Below, piece after piece: positions 16,586 through 23,932 of a stretch of 44,960 bases of DNA. This DNA comes from Elusimicrobium sp. An273 (GTDB taxonomy: Bacteria > Elusimicrobiota > Elusimicrobia > Elusimicrobiales > Elusimicrobiaceae): the NCBI RefSeq assembly GCF_002159705.1, contig NZ_NFJD01000005.1, positions 1 through 44,960 on the forward strand, written 5' to 3'. Under the pieces are notes generated by a model, which did no database searches, was not told the DNA's origin, and worked only from the letters and a program-made list of their open reading frames with translations. Each line of letters opens with the position of its first letter. Position 1 is the first letter of the stretch. The translations under genes and the position numbers were made by a program.

Positions 16586-17794
16586 TTAGAATTTGCTCTT
16601 GCCGCGCGGAATGACCACAATGCCCGACGGGTCAATGTAGTATTTCTGCGAGTCGGCCTCCATATTGTGCCCGATGGTTTGCTTGGAGGCGATGGTGTTA
16701 AAACGGTCCATAATCACTTTTTTAAGCTTGGCGCCCGGTTTAATTTCGCAGTTGTCCATAATCACGCAGCCTTCCAGTTCGGCGCCTTCGCCAATGATGA
16801 CGCTGTCGCTGATGACGCAGTTTTTGATTTTGGCCTTCGGGTGGATGATGCACCCGTCCCCGATGATGGAGTTGGTTACTGTGCCGCCCATATATTTGGT
16901 GGGCGGAACGCGGTTGAGCGTGGTGCTGATGGGCCATTGGGGATTGTTTAAATCCAGTTTGGGCTTGGGGCCTAAAAGATCCATATTGGTTTGCCAGAAG
17001 GATTCAATCGTTCCCACGTCGCGCCAGTAGCCTTGCTCCTCATAGGGCTTGGCGCCGGGGAGCGTTTGGCTTTGAAAGTTATAGGCAAACGTGCGGTGGT
17101 CGGTCAAGATTTTGGGAAGGATGTGTTTGCCAAAATCCAGGGCCGGCACATCGCAGAAGCGTTTTTGCAGCACCTGCAGCAATACATCCGTGTTAAAAAT
17201 ATAGTTGCCCATGGAGGCGTACGCCGCTTTGGGGTTGCCCGGAATGCATTTGGGTTGGGCGGGTTTTTCGTCAAATTGGATGATGCGGCCGGTTTCGTCC
17301 GTACCCAAGACGCCAAAGGCGGAAGCCTCCGCCAGCGGCACCGTGTTGGCGGCGACGGTTACGTCCGCCTTGTTTTTAAGGTGGAAATCAATCATTTGCC
17401 GCACGTCCATGCGGTAAATATGATCCGCCCCGAAAATGGCCACCAAGTCCGGCGCAAAATCTTTTACCAGGTTGATGTTTTGCCGTACCGAATCGGCCGT
17501 GCCGCGGTACCAGATTTCCCCCAGGCGCATTTGCGGCGGTACGCAGGTTAAGAAATGATCCGAAATAATACCTTCCGAACGCCAGGTGGTGCGCAAGTAT
17601 TCAATTAAGCTTTGCGAAAGATACTGCACCAAAACGTAGGAAGAGAAAATGCCGGAGTTGACGAAGTTGGACAATACAAAATCCACGATTCTGTATTTGC
17701 CTCCAAACGGCACGGAGGGTTTGGAGCGGTCTTTGGTCAGCGGGTAAAGACGTTCCCCTTTTCCCCCGGCCATAATCATGCCGAGTATTCTCAT
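16586..17794 (-). CDS. glgC: Glucose-1-phosphate adenylyltransferase (ADP-glucose pyrophosphorylase)
   Basis: The 402-residue protein starts MRILGMIMAGGKGERLYPLT and has RSKPSVPFGGKYRIVDF, GTADSVRQN, the substrate loop FGADHIYRMD and a left-handed beta-helix C-terminus with hexapeptide-like repeats (IIGDGCIIHPKAKIKNCVI). It makes ADP-glucose from glucose-1-phosphate and ATP, the committed step of glycogen synthesis. Length is normal. AAGGGGAC precedes the ATG. It lies 23 nt after thyX. No other glg gene is in the window, so storage glycogen is suggested only by this gene. Confidence 0.95.
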   Translation of the reverse strand: MRILGMIMAGGKGERLYPLTKDRSKPSVPFGGKYRIVDFVLSNFVNSGIFSSYVLVQYLSQSLIEYLRTTWRSEGIISDHFLTCVPPQMRLGEIWYRGTADSVRQNINLVKDFAPDLVAIFGADHIYRMDVRQMIDFHLKNKADVTVAANTVPLAEASAFGVLGTDETGRIIQFDEKPAQPKCIPGNPKAAYASMGNYIFNTDVLLQVLQKRFCDVPALDFGKHILPKILTDHRTFAYNFQSQTLPGAKPYEEQGYWRDVGTIESFWQTNMDLLGPKPKLDLNNPQWPISTTLNRVPPTKYMGGTVTNSIIGDGCIIHPKAKIKNCVISDSVIIGEGAELEGCVIMDNCEIKPGAKLKKVIMDRFNTIASKQTIGHNMEADSQKYYIDPSGIVVIPRGKSKF

Positions 17795-17817
17795 ATGTGT
17801 CCCCTTAAGATAAGACT

Positions 17818-18510
17818 TTATTCGGAGCCTAACGGCAGCTGTTTGTTCAGCGCTTCAAACGCCTCCCACGACCACGGCATTTTTTCCGCTACGATTTTGG
17901 CGATTTCGTCTGCATAGACGCGGATTTCTTTTTGCGCGTGCTTGTCGGTGCGCAGGCATAAAAAGTTGAACAGACTGCGTGCGTTCACGCTCCAGTAAAA
18001 TTGAGTATATTGGCAAACCGGCAGCACGCCGCGCGCCATTTCCCGCGCGACGCCGGCCTCCAGCAGTTTGTGATAGGCCGCGTAGGAAGCTTCCACGCTG
18101 TCTTCGTAGATTTTGCGCAGGGCGGCGTTGTCCAGCGCGCTGTCGGCTACGGAGCCTTGTTTGTTTTTGGTGTCCTGTTTGCGGAACTCGGACGGGATGT
18201 AAAATTCGTCTTTCACTTCCGTGTAGCGGGCGCTTACTTCGTTGTAAGAACCCCAGCGGTGGCGCATCCACTGGCGCGCCACATAAATCGGGCAGCAAAT
18301 GTGAAACTGAAAATAGCAATGTTCAAACGGCGTATGGTGGGCGTGTTCCATTAAGTATTTGATTAAGCGTTTGTCCTGCTCCGGCCCTTTGGAAACCGCT
18401 CCGAAGGATACGCGGGCCGCCTGCACGGCGCGGTCGTCGCCCCCCATAAAATCTACCAGGCGTACAAAGCCTTTGTCCAGCACGTTGATTTTTTCGTTAG
18501 ACTGTGGCAC
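17818..18510 (-). CDS. thyX: Flavin-dependent thymidylate synthase ThyX
   Basis: The 230-residue protein carries the ThyX motif as RHRWGSYNEVSARY, starting at residue 83. ThyX methylates dUMP using FAD, NAD(P)H and methylene-tetrahydrofolate, and usually replaces ThyA. The start codon is GTG, with AGGAGAG at good spacing. It sits 14 nt after the gene for an exported protein and 23 nt before glgC, likely one transcript. Confidence 0.95.
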   Translation of the reverse strand: MPQSNEKINVLDKGFVRLVDFMGGDDRAVQAARVSFGAVSKGPEQDKRLIKYLMEHAHHTPFEHCYFQFHICCPIYVARQWMRHRWGSYNEVSARYTEVKDEFYIPSEFRKQDTKNKQGSVADSALDNAALRKIYEDSVEASYAAYHKLLEAGVAREMARGVLPVCQYTQFYWSVNARSLFNFLCLRTDKHAQKEIRVYADEIAKIVAEKMPWSWEAFEALNKQLPLGSE

Positions 18511-18524
18511 AATGCTCTCCTAAA

Positions 18525-19844
18525 TTATTTAAAAATTTCTACAATGCGGCTGTTGCCGTTGGGCAATACTTCGGCGGCCAGCACCGCGCGCTGCGAGCAG
18601 GCGGTATCGTACACGACGCCGTCCAAGGGGGTGGTGTCCTGCACGGTCAGCTGCCCGTTTTCATACGTCAGAAAATGTATTTTCCCGTTTTGGTATTGGC
18701 CGAACATTTGGGCCAGCAGCCCGATTTTTGCGTCATTTTCCACAGCGGCAATGGTAGCGTCGCCCTGCGGGCCGAATACTTGCACGGAAGGATAAAATTC
18801 CAAAATCTCCTGCTTATATTTTACACGATTTGGAGACGATGCGAACAAATCCTTGCTTTCGGTGCGTTTGCCGTTTTGCAAAACCATCCGCAAGGTGCCG
18901 GTGGAAGAGGTGTAAATCAGGTTGTCCGCCCCTTCTTTTTCTACTCCGTAGCGGGCCACGCCCGTCAGCCAATTGCGAAGCGTGGCAAACGATTTTTTGG
19001 AAGCCTTAAATTTGCCGTCTTCATACACCACTTGCCGGGCGTTGCCGGGATATTCTTCCGACACAAAAGGCGTTTGCGCCCAGACGGTTTTTTCCGCGCC
19101 GCAGCCCTGTTCTTTGACGAAAAAGGGAAGTTCGGCTGTTTTTTCCAGCGAGCCGTTTTTATTTTCCAGCACAAAAGCGGACACCTTTTTGCGGGCCGGC
19201 GTATAGACCGTTACAAAAATTTGGGCGTTGCCTTTTTTGACGGGTACTGCCGAAATTGTGATAGGTTGGGCAGACGAAGGAAGGAAATAGGAAAAGACCT
19301 CTTTTAACGTATTATTTTCCCCGCGGCTCCAGACGGTAACCTGCCGGTCGGAAGAAAGGGTAACCAGGTTTTGGGCGCCGGGGGCGGAGACGTCCGCCTC
19401 GGTTACGCTGATGATTTCCTGCGCGATGGGCGCGTAAATAATTTTTTTGCGCACTTCGCCCGGGATTTGCAGCGCCTGCGGCTGGGGTGCGGCGGCCGGT
19501 GCGGGGTCGGCTGATTCTTCCAGCAGGGCCTGCTGGCCTACGGCAATGCCGGCGGGATTTGCCATTTCACCCACGGCGTAGAGCGGCTGGACTTCGGTGA
19601 TTTTCCCGACGGGGGAATAGTGGTAAATGTCGCCCAGGTCTTTGCCCGTTTGGGGGTTGGTTAATTTTTCGGTGGATACAATTACTTTAAAAGACTGCCC
19701 TTTGTACGGGGCTTTGGCGGCGGAAGAAGTATCTAAATAAATGCTGGAACCGTCTACGCGCACCACGGTTATCTGCGCGCCGGCCAGCGCGGAAAAACAT
19801 AAAAAAACGGCTAATAAACTCAGGCGGAAGATATTATTTTTCAT
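18525..19844 (-). CDS. Exported protein of unknown function, possibly beta-propeller
   Basis: The 439-residue protein has a clear signal peptide (MKNNIFRLSLLAVFLCFSALAGA, then QITVV). The segment to about residue 110 (VDGSSIYLDTSSAAK, TNPQTGKDLGDIYHY, VGKITEVQPLYAV) looks like a small beta domain with a P-x-TG motif, as seen in FlgT-C-like or VCBS-associated proteins. A Pro/Ala/Gln linker follows (about 112-130). The rest has strand-rich units (VTVWSRGENN, IYTSSTGTLRMV, IHFLTYENGQLTVQD) like FG-GAP/VCBS propellers. Function is unknown. The frame could extend upstream, but the signal peptide fixes the start at 19844. Confidence 0.72.
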   Translation of the reverse strand: MKNNIFRLSLLAVFLCFSALAGAQITVVRVDGSSIYLDTSSAAKAPYKGQSFKVIVSTEKLTNPQTGKDLGDIYHYSPVGKITEVQPLYAVGEMANPAGIAVGQQALLEESADPAPAAAPQPQALQIPGEVRKKIIYAPIAQEIISVTEADVSAPGAQNLVTLSSDRQVTVWSRGENNTLKEVFSYFLPSSAQPITISAVPVKKGNAQIFVTVYTPARKKVSAFVLENKNGSLEKTAELPFFVKEQGCGAEKTVWAQTPFVSEEYPGNARQVVYEDGKFKASKKSFATLRNWLTGVARYGVEKEGADNLIYTSSTGTLRMVLQNGKRTESKDLFASSPNRVKYKQEILEFYPSVQVFGPQGDATIAAVENDAKIGLLAQMFGQYQNGKIHFLTYENGQLTVQDTTPLDGVVYDTACSQRAVLAAEVLPNGNSRIVEIFK

Positions 19845-19881
19845 ATAATAAATGTATAGCATTTTTACCAGGTGGGAACAA
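19844..19881. promoter_or_regulatory. Overlapping divergent promoters for the exported protein and mazG
   Basis: Minus strand: TTGTTC (19881-19876), 17 nt, TATACA (19858-19853), just upstream of the exported-protein ATG. Plus strand: TATAAT at 19844-19849 precedes mazG without a good -35. The two start sites overlap in 36 nt, so the promoters may compete. Confidence 0.45.
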
Positions 19882-20267
19882 TGACAAAAAACAACTTTAA
19901 CGATTTGGTTCAAACGTTTGCCGTACTGCGCGGCCCCAACGGCTGCCCGTGGGACAAGAAACAGACGCACGAAACCTTGATTAAATGCCTGCGCAGCGAA
20001 ACGCAGGAATTGGTGGACGCCATCGAAAAAAAAGATGACGAAAATATGAAAGAAGAACTGGGGGATGTCTTGCTGCAAGTGCTCATGCACAGCCAGATTG
20101 CCGCCGAAGAAGGCAAATTTACGATTGACGACGTTATCCAGGGCTTGTACGACAAACTCCACCGCCGCCACCCGCATGTATTCGGCGATCATGCCCGCGC
20201 CGCCACCCCCGAAGAGGCGCTGGCCTTATGGAAAGAAATGAAAAAGAAGGAACGGGAAGGAAAATAA
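19881..20267 (+). CDS. mazG: MazG-family nucleoside triphosphate pyrophosphohydrolase
   Basis: This single-domain MazG has 128 residues, half the length of E. coli MazG. The motifs are GCPWDKKQTH, SETQELVDAI and EELGDVLLQVLMH, which supply the Glu/Asp metal ligands, followed by LHRRHPHVF. It hydrolyses non-canonical or stress-related NTPs to NMP and pyrophosphate. Two starts are possible, GTG at 19872 and ATG at 19881; AGGTGGG sits at the right distance from the ATG, which I prefer. It stands alone and is followed by a terminator. Confidence 0.9.
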   Translation: MTKNNFNDLVQTFAVLRGPNGCPWDKKQTHETLIKCLRSETQELVDAIEKKDDENMKEELGDVLLQVLMHSQIAAEEGKFTIDDVIQGLYDKLHRRHPHVFGDHARAATPEEALALWKEMKKKEREGK

Positions 20268-20271
20268 ATTT

Positions 20272-20298
20272 AAAAGCGGCTTTCAAGGCCGCTTTTTT
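20272..20298 (+). terminator. Intrinsic terminator after mazG
   Basis: Stem AAAAGCGGC/GCCGCTTTT with a 7-nt loop and a run of six T, starting 5 nt after the mazG stop. Confidence 0.88.
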
Positions 20299-20321
20299 AA
20301 TGGATAAACGCAAATTTTGCC

Positions 20322-20495
20322 CAAAAATAAACCCCCGCGTATTATTTCGGGGGTTTAGCTCATTAATGTCATTATCATGACCTATGTTCCTCTTTCCAAG
20401 GGAGGCTCCGTATCCGGGTCTTCACGCAATAGGAAAACACGCCGTGCTTTCACAACTGCAACCAAGGACTATCGGGCTGTTCCCAAGTACTTAGT
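20322..20495 (-). ncRNA. Candidate free-standing small RNA (about 170 nt)
   Basis: This stretch of more than 300 nt without a gene lies between the convergent mazG and the AGCS symporter gene. On the minus strand a promoter (20529-20502) would start transcription near 20495, and a terminator (stem AAACCCCCG/CGGGGGTTT, then TATTTTT) ends it near 20322. No reasonable ORF is inside. Local pairings include GGG-AACAG-CCC, GTCAT/ATGAC, CCTC/GAGG and CCTAT/ATAGG. Length suits 6S RNA, but I could not draw the 6S closing stem and central bubble. SRP RNA, tmRNA and RNase P motifs are absent. Confidence 0.55.
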
Positions 20496-20501
20496 ACTAT
20501 T

Positions 20502-20529
20502 ACTATAGTGGGATTGTGTCTTTTTTCAA
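20502..20529 (-). promoter_or_regulatory. Promoter of the 20322-20495 small RNA
   Basis: TTGAAA (20529-20524), a 16-nt spacer and TATAGT (20507-20502) on the minus strand. It lies directly behind a GGCCCA/TGGGCC hairpin (20530-20548). Confidence 0.55.
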
Positions 20530-20550
20530 GGCCCAATTTTTCTGGGCCCC

Positions 20551-20586
20551 CAACAGCGGAACTCCCCGTCGGAGCTCCGCTTGTTG
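20551..20586 (-). terminator. Strong hairpin downstream of the AGCS symporter gene
   Basis: CAACA-GCGGAACTCC pairs with GGAGCTCCGC-TTGTTG (about 15 bp with one mismatch and one bulge), 11 nt after the symporter stop. No T run follows, so it may act with the next hairpin (20530-20548) or as a 3'-end stabiliser rather than a classical terminator. Confidence 0.5.
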
Positions 20587-20596
20587 AAAGGGAAAA

Positions 20597-21997
20597 TCAG
20601 CGAGTCCAAGCGTCCGCATGATGCACGGAAGGGACGTTTTCCGGGTTAAACTGCGGGTCTTTGCCGGCTTGTTTTTGCCGGCGGTAGTCGGCCAGCACGT
20701 CTATTACCTGGCGGCGCAGACGCAAAATGGCATAAATGTTCATCAGCGCCATTACCGTCATAAACAAGTCCGCCATATTCCACACCAGTTTTAACTGTAA
20801 AATGGCCCCCAACAGCACCATCACGCTTACGCCCGTTCGGAAAAACGCCATCACCCAGCGGCGGCGGGTTAAAAATTCCACGTTGGCCTGCCCGTAATAA
20901 TAATTGCCGATAATGGACGTAAATGCAAAAAGCAGTACGCTGGCGGATATAAAGTAATTGCCCACCGGCCCCAGTTCCTGTGTGAGGGCCTTTTGCGTTA
21001 GCGCGATGCCTTCAAGCCCCGGGAACGATTGGTAATCGGCCAGCATAACGATAAACGCCGTGCAGCTGCAGATAACTAAGGTATCTACAAACACGCTGAA
21101 CGCCTGTACGTAGCCTTGTTTGACGGGGTGCGAAATGTTTGCGGTGGCGGCTGCGTTGGGAGCGCTGCCCATGCCGGCTTCGTTGGAAAAAAGCCCGCGG
21201 CGGGCGCCCGTCATAATGGTGGCGCCCAGCGCCCCGCCGGCTACATTGCGCAGGCTGAACGCGTCCGACACGATAAGCGCCAGCACGCCCGGCAGTTTTT
21301 CTAGGTTAAACAGTACCACTAAGGCCGTAATGGCGATGTAGCCCAGAGCAAAAATGGGCACGATAACCGCCGAAAACTTGGCAATGCGTTTTAAGCCGCC
21401 AAAGATGATGACGGCCGTCAGCCCGGCCAAGATAATCCCCGTTAAAAAAGGATCCAGGGAAAAAGTGGTCTGCAAAGACTGGGCAATGGTGTTGGATTGT
21501 ACCGAGTTAAACACAAACGCAAACGTCAGCGTGATGATAATGGAAAACGCCAGCCCCATTTTGCGGCTGCCCAAGGCGTTTTGCATATAATAGGCCGGCC
21601 CGCCGCGAAAATGCGCGCCGCTTTTTACCTTATATACCTGCGCCAGCGTGCTTTCGGCAAAGGCGGACGCCGCACCGATGACGGCAATAAGCCACATCCA
21701 GAACACGGCTCCCGGGCCGCCCACCGTAATGGCAATCGCCACGCCGGCAATGTTGCCCGTGCCTACGCGCGAGGCAGTGCTGATGGAAAAGGCTTGGAAA
21801 GACGAAATGTGCCCCTTTTCTTTAGGGTTGCCCGTCTGCCCCAGCATCAGCCGCAGCATTTCTTTGGGCCGCACGAACTGGACGAACCGGGTGGCAATGG
21901 TAAAATAAAGGCCTGCAAATAACAGGGCGGCCATCAGCACGTAGCCCAAAAAACGGTCGTTGAGCAGGGTGATGGCTTGCGTTAAGATATCACTCAT
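20597..21997 (-). CDS. Alanine/glycine:cation symporter (AGCS family)
   Basis: The 466-residue polytopic membrane protein carries the family signature SRVGTGNIAGVAIAITVGGPGAVFWMW near residue 85 and FRGGPAYYMQNALG near 135. About ten or eleven hydrophobic spans can be counted. AGCS proteins import alanine or glycine with Na+ or H+. The start is set at MSDILTQ because AGGAGT precedes that ATG; a longer frame exists without a good ribosome-binding site. The cytoplasmic tail is polar. The A/T-rich upstream region (22040-22080) contains TATACT and TATAAA on the minus strand, possible -10 boxes. Confidence 0.93.
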   Translation of the reverse strand: MSDILTQAITLLNDRFLGYVLMAALLFAGLYFTIATRFVQFVRPKEMLRLMLGQTGNPKEKGHISSFQAFSISTASRVGTGNIAGVAIAITVGGPGAVFWMWLIAVIGAASAFAESTLAQVYKVKSGAHFRGGPAYYMQNALGSRKMGLAFSIIITLTFAFVFNSVQSNTIAQSLQTTFSLDPFLTGIILAGLTAVIIFGGLKRIAKFSAVIVPIFALGYIAITALVVLFNLEKLPGVLALIVSDAFSLRNVAGGALGATIMTGARRGLFSNEAGMGSAPNAAATANISHPVKQGYVQAFSVFVDTLVICSCTAFIVMLADYQSFPGLEGIALTQKALTQELGPVGNYFISASVLLFAFTSIIGNYYYGQANVEFLTRRRWVMAFFRTGVSVMVLLGAILQLKLVWNMADLFMTVMALMNIYAILRLRRQVIDVLADYRRQKQAGKDPQFNPENVPSVHHADAWTR

Positions 21998-22092
21998 GAG
22001 GACTCCTGCGTATGGGTATGTTGGGTACAAACACAAAACGAGAAGTTTTTAAAAAACACATTTTATAGTATAGCTTTTTTATTGGCGGGAAT

Positions 22093-23097
22093 TTAGCGGA
22101 ATTTGCGTAATTTAAAATCAAGCCATTTGGCAAATACGGCATTGCTGAGTAAAAACGCCGGCGAGGCAGCCATCGTGCGGTAGATGACCCCGCGGGAAAT
22201 TTTGACGCGCCGCTTTGGGTTTAACAGCTGCGGTTCCTGATATACTTTAAACAAGGTGTCCGCCGTCCACAAAATAGGCCATGCCACGGCTGCGCGCAGG
22301 CCCGGCTGCGTTTTGGGCAGCTGTTCAAAGTACGCTTTGGCGCTTTTTAAATTGGCAATGCCCCATGCAATCCATTTGCGTTTAACGGGCTCAAAGCGGG
22401 GGGAGTTGGCGGGGTTTAGCAAGTCCGGCGCGCTTAGGCCGGCTTGCTGCAAGTCCGTGCTGGGGAAATAACACCGCCCGATCCGCAGGTCTTTCGGCAA
22501 ATCCCGCAGAATGTTGACGATTTGCAGCGCGTCGCCAATATGTTGCCCCAGTTCAAAAAATTCTTCTTCCGGCATTGCAATGGGCATCGTGCGGCAAATC
22601 AGGCGGCTCCAAAACAATCCCGGTTTTCCGCCCATCAGCCGGCAATAGCGTTCCAAGTCGGCAGGCGCGTCAAACGCTTTGGGCAACGGGGCTTTTTCGT
22701 GCGGAAAGAAACTTAAGTCCGTTTGCATCCCGTCGCATACGGCGTACACCACATCCATAATCAGCTCTTGCAAATGGGGCGGGATACGGTTGAGGCAGGC
22801 CAAGCATTGCGGCAGGTGTTCTATCAGCGCTTCTTCGTACGGATTTTCCGAACCGCCGGAAATTTCAGAAGTCAGCTGCGCAATTTCCTGCGGGTCTTGC
22901 GTTTGGATTAAATGAGGAAAACGTTCCACCCAATAGAGCCGGCGGGAGGAGGGGAGAATGGGCGTATCGGCAATCGTGTCGGCGTAGCGGCATAATAAAT
23001 ACGCAATGCCAAAAGTCGGGCGCATCGCGGACGGCAGCGCCTGTACGCTTAAATAAAGACTGCGCGAGGTGTTTTTTAAAAACGTTTGCGTATCCAT
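22093..23097 (-). CDS. Squalene/phytoene synthase family protein
   Basis: The 334-residue protein has both aspartate motifs of head-to-head prenyl synthases: DTIAD at 40-44 and DLPKD at 199-203 within NILRDLPKDLRIGRCYFP. Such enzymes condense two C15 or C20 diphosphates to squalene, presqualene or phytoene. Partner genes (hpn, crt, cyclase) are not nearby, so the product cannot be named. The start MDTQTFLKN is favoured because the preceding hydrophobic extension is not family-like. Nothing suggests degeneration. Confidence 0.85.
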   Translation of the reverse strand: MDTQTFLKNTSRSLYLSVQALPSAMRPTFGIAYLLCRYADTIADTPILPSSRRLYWVERFPHLIQTQDPQEIAQLTSEISGGSENPYEEALIEHLPQCLACLNRIPPHLQELIMDVVYAVCDGMQTDLSFFPHEKAPLPKAFDAPADLERYCRLMGGKPGLFWSRLICRTMPIAMPEEEFFELGQHIGDALQIVNILRDLPKDLRIGRCYFPSTDLQQAGLSAPDLLNPANSPRFEPVKRKWIAWGIANLKSAKAYFEQLPKTQPGLRAAVAWPILWTADTLFKVYQEPQLLNPKRRVKISRGVIYRTMAASPAFLLSNAVFAKWLDFKLRKFR

Positions 23098-23128
23098 ATA
23101 TATAAGAATAGCAAATTTAAAAAAATAA

Positions 23129-23158
23129 TTGACACTCCCCCGCGCAATAACGCATAAT
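23129..23158 (+). promoter_or_regulatory. Consensus-like promoter of a short transcript
   Basis: TTGACA (23129-23134), an 18-nt spacer and CATAAT (23153-23158), with transcription expected to start near 23165. It faces away from the squalene-synthase-like gene and towards a terminator 130 nt on. Confidence 0.65.
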
Positions 23159-23164
23159 ATAACT

Positions 23165-23320
23165 ATGAAATTGTTAAACGTAATTATTAACGTCAATCAC
23201 GAATCCTTTAAACCGATGGAAGGTCTAAAGGAGATTTCGGTTGGCGCGGGCGTTTGACAGTTAGTTCCATTTATTATTTATTTAAAACCCCGCTGAATAA
23301 AAAAGCGGGGTTATTTTTTT
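23165..23320 (+). ncRNA. Candidate small structured RNA (about 155 nt), alternatively a leaderless 30-codon ORF
   Basis: A short transcript would run from the 23129 promoter to the terminator at 23286-23320. CCTTTA (23205-23210) pairs with TAAAGG (23226-23231), and the adjoining AACCGA (23211-23216) pairs with TCGGTT (23237-23242). The stems interleave, so they form a pseudoknot or exclude each other. An outer GTCAA/TTGAC pair (23192-23196 with 23254-23258) encloses them. A 30-codon frame (MKLLNVIINVNHESF...) starts at the predicted first base, so it would be leaderless. No gene follows for more than 1 kb, so it is not an ordinary riboswitch leader. Confidence 0.5.
23286..23320 (+). terminator. 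Terminator of the short structured transcript
   Basis: Stem AACCCCGC/GCGGGGTT with an 11-nt loop, followed by ATTTTTTT. Confidence 0.8.
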
Positions 23321-23321
23321 A

Positions 23322-23600
23322 GAACAGATTTCTTGCCGGTACAGCCGGCAACGAAAAAACAAAAAAACGGGTACAACAAAAAATGAAGAAGGGTTGCGCT
23401 TCGGCGCATCCTTCTTTGTTTTATGAGCGCGCGTGCGCGCGCGTACGATAAACCGCAAAACGGAAAGAAAAAGTTGCCGGAAGGGAAATAATTTGCTAAT
23501 ATAAACACAGATCAAAATATAGCGTTTGCCCCCGGCCTCAAATAACCAAAACGCCGGGACAAGGATTGCAAAAACGCTTTTCTCGACGGAGAAAAAAGAG
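23322..23600. other. Intergenic region upstream of the rRNA promoters
   Basis: I see no gene in this A/T-rich stretch. It holds a long hairpin (about 23383-23416, AAGAAGG...TTGCGC-TTCG-GCGCA...CCTTCTT) followed by TGTTTT, which may be a second terminator shielding the rRNA promoters. It also holds the Z-DNA-prone tract at 23427-23447 and a loose CCCGGC/GCCGGG pair near 23530-23560. Confidence 0.5.
23427..23447. repeat. Alternating purine-pyrimidine (Z-DNA-prone) tract
   Basis: Twenty-one consecutive bases alternate purine and pyrimidine without a break, almost entirely GC/GT steps with one TA step. It is also nearly palindromic. It lies about 155 nt upstream of the first rRNA promoter, in otherwise A/T-rich DNA. 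Confidence 0.8.
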
Positions 23601-23629
23601 TTGACAATCCCCGCAAAATTAGCTATACT
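23601..23629 (+). promoter_or_regulatory. rRNA operon promoter P1
   Basis: TTGACA, 17 nt, TATACT. A/G-rich sequence lies upstream. The predicted transcript opens directly with a perfect 9-bp hairpin GGAAACAAA/TTTGTTTCC (23640-23661), which should protect its 5' end or affect promoter escape. Confidence 0.8.
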
Positions 23630-23715
23630 AGATTTATCAGGAAACAAAAAGGTTTGTTTCCACGGAAGTTTTCAAGAACCCTTTTTCAGTTTTTGAAAAA
23701 TTAGAAAAATGGGTC

Positions 23716-23744
23716 TTGACATTTCTGTCTTTTTTTGTTAGACT
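23716..23744 (+). promoter_or_regulatory. rRNA operon promoter P2
   Basis: TTGACA, 17 nt, TAGACT, preceded by A-rich tracts (TTTTTGAAAAA) that could act as an UP element. The -10 is weaker than in P1 and P4. Confidence 0.65.
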
Positions 23745-23932
23745 ATATGAGTAGTCGAAATTGATCTTTGTAAATGTAATAACAAAAACTTCTTACTCGT
23801 TTTTATAAACCGTTTTGCAAACAGAAAACTTTTCGGCAGCGAAACATCACCTTATATTAGAAAAGGCAGCCGATGGACTGAGCCGAGCTGATCAAGTTAG
23901 TTTTGCAGAACACCTTATAAAAACACTTAATA

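Noticed and set aside
16586..16635. Longer PhoH start within glgC
   Set aside because: The extra residues are encoded by the terminator and glgC and do not match the PhoH N-terminus.
20322..20495. Firm assignment of the small RNA as 6S RNA
   Set aside because: Size and free-standing layout fit, but I could not draw a 5'/3' closing stem with a central bubble; left unnamed.
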